DNA of 64,000 bases from NCBI RefSeq assembly GCF_004295345.1, contig NZ_CP036200.1, forward strand, positions 496,001 through 560,000. The letters run 5' to 3'. Made by a program: the position numbers and the translations under genes. The DNA comes from Shewanella maritima (GTDB lineage: Bacteria; Pseudomonadota; Gammaproteobacteria; Enterobacterales; Shewanellaceae). Under the pieces are notes generated by a model. It searched no databases and was not told where the DNA came from. It was given only the letters and a program-made list of their open reading frames with translations. Positions 57,423 through 64,000 of this stretch are shown piece after piece (position 1 is the stretch's first letter; each line of letters opens with the position of its first letter).

Positions 57423-57971
57423 ATGTCTGCCCCACTGCCTTGTGTTGTTGAAACTGAAAACTGGGTCAAATCAGTCATCATGAAGTACAACATTTGCCCC
57501 TTTGCCAGGCGCGAGGTTGAGCGCAAAACCATTCGCTACCATGCAATAGAACAGACTCAGCTTAAGCTTGTACTGCAAGACTTCATTCAGGAATGTTTGT
57601 TTTTAGATGACAACCCACAAGTTGAAACCACGCTAGTGATTTTACCTAGAGGTTTTGAAGGTTTTTATCAGTACTTGGATTTAGTCGATTTAGCCACTGA
57701 CCTACTGTACGAGCAAGGTTATGAAGGCGTATATCAGCTAGCCAGTTTTCACCCTGATTATTGTTTTGACGGGGAGCCGTTTGATAGTGCTAGCAACTAT
57801 ACCAACCGCTCACCTTACCCAACTATTCACATCATTCGTGAAGCGAGTATGGAGCAAGCTCTGGCAGATTATAACGAGCCTGAAACGATCCCAGAGCGCA
57901 ACATTACCTTTGCAGAGCGCAAAGGCAGCGAGTTTTTCGTCAAGCTGCTGGAAAAATGTAAAAGCGACTAG
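57423..57971 (+). CDS. DUF1415 family protein
   Basis: 182 residues with the family stretches YNICPFARREVERKTIRY, LVILPRGFEGFYQYLDLVDL and LASFHPDYCFDGEPFDSASN and a RSPYPTIHIIREAS region. Function unknown. The frame opens at a TTG at 57396, but AGAGAG precedes the ATG at 57423, which is chosen. Confidence 0.85.
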   Translation: MSAPLPCVVETENWVKSVIMKYNICPFARREVERKTIRYHAIEQTQLKLVLQDFIQECLFLDDNPQVETTLVILPRGFEGFYQYLDLVDLATDLLYEQGYEGVYQLASFHPDYCFDGEPFDSASNYTNRSPYPTIHIIREASMEQALADYNEPETIPERNITFAERKGSEFFVKLLEKCKSD

Positions 57972-57980
57972 GGCCTATCT

Positions 57981-58802
57981 TTAAGCGGTTTTGACGCCTT
58001 TTATGCTGTAAACCAGCGGCACTGGGTTACCCTGATGCAAATACTGGAACACTTCTTTATTAAGCAGCTCATTTCGCTTTGACGTTAAGTTGTCAAAACA
58101 ATTGTATGGGCTGTAATCAAACTCATTGAACTCAACAATGTGAATCCCAGCTTTGATAAGCGCATTAATCACATCGCTAACCGGGTGCGACCAAGTTATC
58201 TCGGTTGTTTGGGTATCTCGATTATTCTCGGTGTAGGTTTGATTGACTTCGATATCGGCTTGTTCATCATGGAAATAACGATAGCCATCAAACACGTCGT
58301 GTATCGGGTGAAACTCGGCAATAAACAGCTCGCCACCCACTTTTAAATGACTTGCGACTGTGCGCGCCCAGCGGTCAATATCTGGCAGCCAACACAAAAC
58401 GCCATAAGAGGTGAACACCAGATCAAAATTGGCTTTGGCAGTTTGCTCACTTTCATATACATCAGAGCAAATAAACTCGGCATCTATTCCACACTCACTC
58501 GCCAGTGTAGTTGCCGCTTCGATGGCTTTACTTGATAAATCAAGCCCTGTCACCTTTGCGCCAAGCCTTGCCCAAGATAAGGTATCTAAACCAAAGTGAC
58601 ATTGAAGGTGCAGCAGTTTTTTACCTGCAACACTGCCAAGCGCACCTAGTTCAATTTGATTAAGGCTCGTGTTACCTGCTTTAAAACTATTTACGTCATA
58701 AAACTTTGAGTCGAGATGCACCGCAACCTTGCTATCCCATGAATGCTGGTTCACATGCAAATACTGGCTTTGTAGTGGCGTCGCTTGTGTATTGTGGCTC
58801 AT
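57981..58802 (-). CDS. Class I SAM-dependent methyltransferase
   Basis: 273 residues. SAM-binding motif LLHLQCHFGLDTLSWARLG, then VTGLDLSSKAIEAA, FICSDVYE and FDLVFTSYGVLCWLPDIDRW, a pattern of UbiE/Methyltransf_25-type enzymes. Substrate unknown. A TTG at 58832 would add ten residues; the ATG at 58802 is chosen without strong ribosome-binding support. Confidence 0.85.
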   Translation of the reverse strand: MSHNTQATPLQSQYLHVNQHSWDSKVAVHLDSKFYDVNSFKAGNTSLNQIELGALGSVAGKKLLHLQCHFGLDTLSWARLGAKVTGLDLSSKAIEAATTLASECGIDAEFICSDVYESEQTAKANFDLVFTSYGVLCWLPDIDRWARTVASHLKVGGELFIAEFHPIHDVFDGYRYFHDEQADIEVNQTYTENNRDTQTTEITWSHPVSDVINALIKAGIHIVEFNEFDYSPYNCFDNLTSKRNELLNKEVFQYLHQGNPVPLVYSIKGVKTA

Positions 58803-58865
58803 ATCTTTATCAATGTTTTGTTTGCGTGCCAAAGGCGATGAAAGTGTGCATTGTCGTCTTTACCC

Positions 58866-60866
58866 CTAACTTTCAGACACATGGAACTTGCTCACCTGCG
58901 CATTTAGCACGCTAGCATCATCAAGTAGCCCTGCATTCAATTCGGCAATCTTACTGGCGATCTCTTGAGTGTTCACATACAGCTCGCTTATCTTCATGGC
59001 ATTACGGTTCACTTCTTCCGATACAGCAGTTTGCTCATGGGTTGCAGCCGCGACCTGCTCGTTCATGCTGTCGATTTCACTCACCAAAGATACAATAATT
59101 GATAGCTCTTCGCCTGCATGCTCAGCCTCCGCCACACTTGCTTCAGCTTGTGTGCGACCACGCTCCATGGCCTTAACAGCAATTGCGGCGCCCGATTTTA
59201 AACGCTCGGTCATATTCTTAATATCATCGGTAGAGTTTTGCGCCCTTTGCGCAAGAGTGCGCACTTCATCAGCTACAACTGCAAAGCCACGACCTTGCTC
59301 GCCAGCTCGAGCAGCCTCAATAGCAGCATTCAACGCCAGTAAGTTGGTTTGCTCAGCAATGCTGCTAATGACATCCAATATCGCCACGATACCTTGAATA
59401 TCGTTATCTAGCTGCTGAATAGACTCACCAGCTTCGTTGATCTCATTTGCTAATTGGCTAATTGCCTGACTAGTTTTGCTCACATCCGAGTTACCTGTTT
59501 GTGCTTCCTTATTCGCTTTAGCTGACGCTTCAGAGGTGCTTTCAGCATGTTGGGCAATCTCATTCACGGTTGCGGTCATTTCAGTCATGGCTGAAGCAAC
59601 TTGCTCGACTTCGCTATAGCCTGCATCAACGTCTTGACGAAGCGAATAGGTGAACTGATTAATTTGTTCAACCACAGAAACTAACGCTCCGGTCGTTGAT
59701 TTAACCTGAGCCACAATCCCTTCAAAATCATCCATCATAACGTTAAAGGCTTTAGCGACCTGACCAAACTCATCCTGACTTTGAATGTCCAGCCTTACCG
59801 CCATGTCGGCATTCTCACCAGCTGATGTAACCTGCTTTTGCATGTGCTTTAAGTTACGGTGAATATAGTTGGAAATATTGACCGACATGAACAACACAAA
59901 TGCGGTTAGCAGCACCAAATTGAAGGTGGCAATATACATGTGAGTTTGGGCACTGGATAACTCAGATTTAGTGATATCAATAAGATCAGTTGCGAGCACT
60001 TTTTCAAACTCAGTCAGTACACCAATGCGGCGGGTTGATGTGTCAAACCATTGCTCTGGGTTTTGCGACTGAATTTGCGCCACGTCTTGACTAAAAGCAA
60101 TATCGCGAAAGCGCTGCACAGCTTGTTCAGCATCGCCCGACATGCGTATCGCAAACTCATTGGCTGTGGTAGAGGTTGCTGCAGCATTAAAACGCTCAGC
60201 GTAAGTATTTTGCTCAGACACTAAGGTAACAAATTTTTTGTACGCACCAGGTTTAAAGCCTGCATTACCGAAGGTGCTACTCAGTACAGCACGCTCAATA
60301 CCCGCTCGTTCTTTAAGCTGTAGAAATGCACCAAATGCCTTGATTTTAATGCTCAGTTCACTGATTTGGCTTTGACTTGCGGCGTCATCTACCAACGACA
60401 GCAACACGCCATTCATTCCAGTGTAGTACGCCACTTCTTCGGCTAGAGAAATAGTCAGGTTATCTACCTGTTGGCGCACACTAGCAAGGCGGCCTAGCGA
60501 GGCATCGACATTACTGAGCTTGTTACCAAACTCACTTGGCAGTTCGTGACTGGCGATAAATTGTTGATAACGGCGGACTTGCTCATCTGTTAATTGTCGC
60601 TGCTTAGGTAAACTCGCAGCAAAAGACTGACCTTTTGAGCCAATAAAGCCTGCGCTCATACCACGCTCTTTTTGCAGTTCATGCACCAGTGCACCATTAA
60701 CCACGGCTAACTCACTAAGCTCAAGTACTGTACTTAATTGGCTTTGACTTTGGTATTTATTAACAACGAAGGTGCCACCATAAAAAACGAAAGCCAGTAG
60801 CGGTGGTAAGATCATCAAGGCAAGCTTATTGGACATTTTGATATTGCCAATCCATTGCAATCCCAT
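58866..60866 (-). CDS. Methyl-accepting chemotaxis protein with NIT-type sensor
   Basis: 666-residue chemoreceptor. Membrane helices about 13-33 and 312-332; the periplasmic part (about 45-295) fits the nitrate/nitrite-sensing NIT domain ([40 protein letters not shown]). HAMP follows, then the signalling domain with the hairpin tip [20 protein letters not shown] and [20 protein letters not shown]. The real ligand may be nitrate or something else. A dyad lies 130-153 bases upstream. Confidence 0.93.
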   Translation of the reverse strand: MGLQWIGNIKMSNKLALMILPPLLAFVFYGGTFVVNKYQSQSQLSTVLELSELAVVNGALVHELQKERGMSAGFIGSKGQSFAASLPKQRQLTDEQVRRYQQFIASHELPSEFGNKLSNVDASLGRLASVRQQVDNLTISLAEEVAYYTGMNGVLLSLVDDAASQSQISELSIKIKAFGAFLQLKERAGIERAVLSSTFGNAGFKPGAYKKFVTLVSEQNTYAERFNAAATSTTANEFAIRMSGDAEQAVQRFRDIAFSQDVAQIQSQNPEQWFDTSTRRIGVLTEFEKVLATDLIDITKSELSSAQTHMYIATFNLVLLTAFVLFMSVNISNYIHRNLKHMQKQVTSAGENADMAVRLDIQSQDEFGQVAKAFNVMMDDFEGIVAQVKSTTGALVSVVEQINQFTYSLRQDVDAGYSEVEQVASAMTEMTATVNEIAQHAESTSEASAKANKEAQTGNSDVSKTSQAISQLANEINEAGESIQQLDNDIQGIVAILDVISSIAEQTNLLALNAAIEAARAGEQGRGFAVVADEVRTLAQRAQNSTDDIKNMTERLKSGAAIAVKAMERGRTQAEASVAEAEHAGEELSIIVSLVSEIDSMNEQVAAATHEQTAVSEEVNRNAMKISELYVNTQEIASKIAELNAGLLDDASVLNAQVSKFHVSES

Positions 60867-60995
60867 TTATTACTCCTTTAGTGGTAAAACGTTAACTGAC
60901 CTTTATTAAGCGTAGACTATCTGTCGATGGGCATATCTCCCATCACCTGAATTCTATCTGATTTGCCCATTGGCGAGCACAAAAAATGGAAAAAT

Positions 60996-61019
60996 GTTAC
61001 ACGTACATGTAAATGTAAC
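60996..61019. promoter_or_regulatory. 24-bp dyad, possible operator of the chemoreceptor gene
   Basis: GTTACA (60996-61001) and TGTAAC (61014-61019) surround TACATGTA (61004-61011) on the same axis; 20 of 24 positions are symmetric. Confidence 0.45.
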
Positions 61020-61098
61020 GGCAACCTAGCAAAGAGCTAAAGTAATAAATACATCATATTTTTATCAAGCGGTATCAATCTGTTGGCTCAGATAATAA

Positions 61099-61129
61099 AA
61101 AACGCCCTTGGAGCAACCAGGGGCGTTTT
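61099..61129. terminator. Intrinsic terminator after ybiT
   Basis: AAAACGCCCTTGG and CCAGGGGCGTTTT pair over 13 positions with one wobble and a five-base loop. Confidence 0.85.
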
Positions 61130-61186
61130 GGTAAAAGCTTAATCGCTGTGATTAATTACGGGCTAATTGGTACTCTAAGTGATGAG

Positions 61187-62779
61187 CTAGCCTTCGATAC
61201 CTTTACTTGCCAGAAACTCATCATAAGTGCCTTTAAAGTCAGTCACACCTTGCGGAGTGATTTCAATAATACGCGTGGCAAGTGACGATACGAACGCTCG
61301 GTCATGGGATACGAAGAATAGCGTGCCTTCGTATAGCTCAAGGGCATTGTTTAACGACTCGATTGATTCCATGTCCATGTGGTTGGTTGGTTCGTCAAGT
61401 AGCAAGATGTTTGGCTTTTGCATGATTAGCTTACCAAAGTACATACGACCTTTTTCACCACCAGATAGCACAGTAACTGACTTTTTAATGTCGTCTGCGC
61501 TAAATAGCATACGACCTAAAATGCCGCGCACAGCTTGGTCATCATCTTCAGGTTTGCGCCACTGACTCATCCAGTCAAACAGGTTCATGTCGTTGGCAAA
61601 GTCAGCTTCATGATCCTGAGCATAGTAACCAATATTGTGGTTTTCAGACCATTGGATCGTGCCTTCATCTTGCGGAATATCGTGTACTAAAGTACGCAGT
61701 AATGTGGTTTTACCCACACCGTTTTCACCCAAAATAGCAACGCGCTCGCCCACTTCGGTGATGATGTCTAAATTCTTAAATAGCGTTTCATCGAAGCCTT
61801 TAGCTAGGTTTTCAACTACTAGCGCATTACGGAATAGTTTTTTCTCTTGCTCGAAACGAATGAACGGATTCACGCGGCTAGAGGCTTTCACTTCTTCAAG
61901 CTTAATCTTATCGATTTGCTTCGCACGTGAAGTTGCCTGCTTTGCTTTAGAAGCGTTCGCAGAGAAGCGCGATACGAACGTTTGTAGTTCAGCAATTTGT
62001 GCTTTCTTCTTAGCATTATCAGACAATAGACGCTCACGCGCTTGCTGCGCAGCCATCATGTATTCATCGTAATTACCTGGGTAAACACGCAGCTCACCGT
62101 AATCGATGTCAGCCATGTGAGTACACACTGAGTTCAGGAAGTAACGGTCATGCGAGATGATGATCATGGTGCTGTTTCGGGTGTTCAGCGTTTCTTGTAA
62201 CCAACGAATGGTGTCGATGTCCAAGTTGTTGGTAGGTTCGTCAAGTAGCAGAATGTCTGGATCTGAGAATAGTGCCTGAGCCAGCAGCACACGTAGCTTG
62301 AAGCCTGGCGCGATTTCGCTCATCAGACCAAAATGCTGGTCAACACCAATACCCACGCCCATCAATAAATCGCCAGCGCGCGCTTCTGCAGAATAACCGT
62401 CCATTTCGGCATATTCCATTTCAAGCTCAGCCACGCGGATACCTTCTTCTTCGGTCATTTCTGGCAAAGCATAAATGCGGTCACGCTCTTGCTTAACTTC
62501 CCACAGCTCTTTGTGCCCCATGATCACTGTGTCTACAACTGAGTATTCCTCATAAGCAAACTGATCCTGATTCAACTTACCAATGCGCTCACCCGGATCA
62601 ATAGACACGTTACCGCTAGTAGGCTCAAGCTCACCAGATAAAATCTTCATGAAGGTTGATTTACCACAGCCGTTTGCACCGATCAGACCGTAGCGGTTAC
62701 CACCGCCAAATTTGACCGAAATGTTTTCAAACAACGGCTTTGAGCCGAACTGCATGGTGATGTTGTTACTATAAATCAC
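61187..62779 (-). CDS. ybiT: YbiT-like ABC-F ribosome-associated ATPase
   Basis: 530 residues, the same length as E. coli YbiT. Two ABC domains: Walker [10 protein letters not shown] (34-42) and GENGVGKTT (about 353-361); the first signature is the atypical [19 protein letters not shown] and the second [14 protein letters not shown], as in YbiT. The linker between (about 245-320) is charged and helical. There are no membrane segments: ABC-F proteins act on the ribosome in translation control. It is separated from the gene to its right by a MITE-like element. Confidence 0.93.
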   Translation of the reverse strand: MIYSNNITMQFGSKPLFENISVKFGGGNRYGLIGANGCGKSTFMKILSGELEPTSGNVSIDPGERIGKLNQDQFAYEEYSVVDTVIMGHKELWEVKQERDRIYALPEMTEEEGIRVAELEMEYAEMDGYSAEARAGDLLMGVGIGVDQHFGLMSEIAPGFKLRVLLAQALFSDPDILLLDEPTNNLDIDTIRWLQETLNTRNSTMIIISHDRYFLNSVCTHMADIDYGELRVYPGNYDEYMMAAQQARERLLSDNAKKKAQIAELQTFVSRFSANASKAKQATSRAKQIDKIKLEEVKASSRVNPFIRFEQEKKLFRNALVVENLAKGFDETLFKNLDIITEVGERVAILGENGVGKTTLLRTLVHDIPQDEGTIQWSENHNIGYYAQDHEADFANDMNLFDWMSQWRKPEDDDQAVRGILGRMLFSADDIKKSVTVLSGGEKGRMYFGKLIMQKPNILLLDEPTNHMDMESIESLNNALELYEGTLFFVSHDRAFVSSLATRIIEITPQGVTDFKGTYDEFLASKGIEG

Positions 62780-62817
62780 AGAGGTTCCTTTATGCGCACT
62801 GAGTGCATTAACGAATA

Positions 62818-63086
62818 CTAGGGCCTGTTGATCCTTGCGGATTAGAATTTGTTCGAATTAAAAGCACTTTAATCGCGACGCGAGCGATGACGTCTAGTCA
62901 CCTAAACAAATTCGCTCGCAACAAAGAGTAAAGTGCTTTTAAACGAACCTTTCAGGCAGCGCTTGTTGTCATTTCTACTGCGTTAACGACTTATCATGTG
63001 GAATAACCACACATCAAACTCGTTGCCTTGTATTAATTTCCAGCAAGCAGCTGCAAAAATAATCTTGAAAGATTAACAGACCCTAG
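62818..63086. mobile_element. MITE-like element, 269 bp
   Basis: Ends CTAGGGCCTGTTGATC (62818-62833) and GATTAACAGACCCTAG (63071-63086) match as inverted repeats at 14 of 16 positions, with TA at each edge as a possible target duplication. Inside, a 19-20 bp inverted repeat (62851-62870 / 62930-62948; AAAGCACTTT against AAAGTGCTTT) encloses GCGAGCGA (62880-62887) / TCGCTCGC (62912-62919). No coding frame. Confidence 0.65.
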
Positions 63087-63299
63087 CTACAAGCATAGCT
63101 AATCACACAAAAATGCCTGCTCAATTGCGGATATTTTCAGCTATACAAAAAATTGCCCGCGATTATACATGAGCGCCGCCGTGCTTTACAGCGGCTTATG
63201 CCGATTAGCGCATCATCAAGGTAAATCACCACGCGCCAGCAACTGTTTGATAACAAGCCAGTCTTCGAACTTGCTGTAATCTACTATCGAACGTGGGCT
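63087..63299. other. Intergenic stretch between two MITE-like elements
   Basis: 213 bases with no recognised feature. Confidence 0.4.
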
Positions 63300-63461
63300 A
63301 TACCAACTGGGATAATGAAGTGATCAGAGATTACGCAGGAAAAACCGCTTAGAACAAGGCGGAAATTGCAGCTAGCTAGTTATTCTACCTACAAAATTTC
63401 TAACGAAGTTATAAGCGCTTTTAGCCAGTAAGAGTGAGCACATACTTGTGCTGATTGGTAT
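63300..63461. mobile_element. MITE-like element, 162 bp, copy 2
   Basis: Same length and end structure as 12345-12506 (ATACCAA start, ATTGGTAT end) and largely the same interior, for example TGATCAGAGATTACGCAGGA is identical. Its right edge touches the stop codon of the SnoaL-like gene. Confidence 0.8.
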
Positions 63462-63940
63462 CAATAAACACCGTTTTGGTTGCGCACTTTGCCACCTGTG
63501 AATAGTGCATACATACGCATCGATAAACTCATGCTTTGCACCGCGTCCCAATGCTCAATCAAATAGCCGTTTTCAACCTTCCAGGTATCAATAATATTCA
63601 GCCCTTGGCTATCGTCACCGCGATGCTTAGCTTTGAGCGTCGCATGGGAATGAACTGACACATAATCACCATCCACCAGCACGCGCTTTACGTCATAACT
63701 AAATTCAGGGGCAATCTTGATGAAGTCGCGCAAGGTACTGAGCACGCCATCAATGCCATCTGCCATAGTGCGATTATGCTGCTTGTAAGGCTTATCTGCA
63801 TAGCGCGCAGCTAAGCTATCAAAGTCATGCTCATTCATCAGCTGTTGAATAAATCCGATTACAGCGTTGGCATTGGCTTTGTCCTTGTCACTCCAATGCG
63901 CTTGTTCAAAATCTTCTGCATTAATTTGCGGGGCACTCAT
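63461..63940 (-). CDS. SnoaL-like (NTF2-fold) protein
   Basis: 159 residues of the NTF2-like superfamily: FIQQLMNEHDFDSLAARYAD, YKQHNRTMADGIDGVL, FSYDVKRVLVDGDYVSVHSH and IDTWKVENGYLIEHWDAVQ. Related proteins are ester hydrolases/cyclases or have unknown roles. The last residues (NQNGVY) and the TGA abut a MITE-like insertion, so the original C-terminus may have been altered. Confidence 0.82.
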   Translation of the reverse strand: MSAPQINAEDFEQAHWSDKDKANANAVIGFIQQLMNEHDFDSLAARYADKPYKQHNRTMADGIDGVLSTLRDFIKIAPEFSYDVKRVLVDGDYVSVHSHATLKAKHRGDDSQGLNIIDTWKVENGYLIEHWDAVQSMSLSMRMYALFTGGKVRNQNGVY

Positions 63941-64000
63941 GTCACTCTCCTAGAGTAAATAACAACACTATCGTTAACTTTTTAAATTTAACTTTCAAAA

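Larger units (their letters stand above)
60867..61186. other. Intergenic stretch before the chemoreceptor gene
   Basis: 320 bases holding the dyad at 60996-61019 and the terminator at 61099-61129; no gene. Confidence 0.5.

Noticed and set aside
1..64000. CRISPR arrays, rRNA or tRNA genes, prophage
   Set aside because: No regularly spaced direct repeats with unique spacers, no recognisable rRNA or tRNA sequence, and no phage structural genes were seen by eye.

Overview
The window reads as a chromosomal segment of a marine gammaproteobacterium, most likely Shewanella. This rests on gene content: a complete oleABCD olefin cluster, an ExeM-type extracellular nuclease with a GlyGly-CTERM tail, a recC-recB-recD order, a pst operon with an oversized PstC and no pstS, and YajD, YbiT and BetT homologues. 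No rRNA, tRNA or CRISPR array was recognised.

Layout. 1-8953: recCBD recombination/repair operon (recC cut by the window start). 9182-10189: D-alanine ligase, ending in a bidirectional terminator, then about 230 bp of closely packed hairpins. 10565-19507 (minus strand): a surface module for using extracellular DNA, made of a porin, an ExeM-like nuclease, an endonuclease I-type nuclease with two lamin-tail domains, and a 5'-nucleotidase lipoprotein. Together these could turn DNA into nucleotides, nucleosides and phosphate. 19508-20990: a long, partly G-poor non-coding stretch and a probable IS200/IS605-type remnant. 20991-26042: oleABCD, which joins two fatty acyl-CoAs head to head into a long-chain olefin. 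26293-29484: a METTL25-like methyltransferase, a membrane-anchored lipoprotein and a DUF1289 protein. 29531-34329: a histidine kinase and NtrC-type regulator next to a divergent exported coiled-coil protein whose upstream region has a sigma-54 promoter and two palindromic upstream sites; I infer that these form one regulatory circuit.

35390-39568 is the most unusual part. Seven small, mostly unknown genes lie head to tail on the minus strand, each followed by an imperfect palindrome resembling an integron attC site. No integrase gene is present, so this looks like a CALIN (a cluster of attC sites lacking an integrase). Cargo includes a GFA-family enzyme, a secreted cysteine-rich protein, two small membrane proteins and a 337-residue protein whose N-terminus may be nuclease-like.

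40020-48082: YajD, a BetT-type choline transporter, a YegS-like lipid kinase, a glycine-zipper lipoprotein, a DUF1826 protein preceded by a 15-bp-period repeat, a DUF502 membrane protein, and a sulfate/molybdate transporter gene broken by a one-base frameshift in a G run. 48462-54092: phoU-pstB-pstA-pstC with a well-placed Pho box. 54303-63940: an ACT-domain GcvR-like protein, DUF2797, DUF4136, LysE-type exporter, DUF1415, a methyltransferase, a NIT-domain chemoreceptor, the ABC-F protein YbiT and a SnoaL-like protein.

Three MITE-like elements were found: two copies of one 162-bp element (12345-12506 and 63300-63461) and one 269-bp element (62818-63086). All are bounded by inverted repeats and TA dinucleotides.
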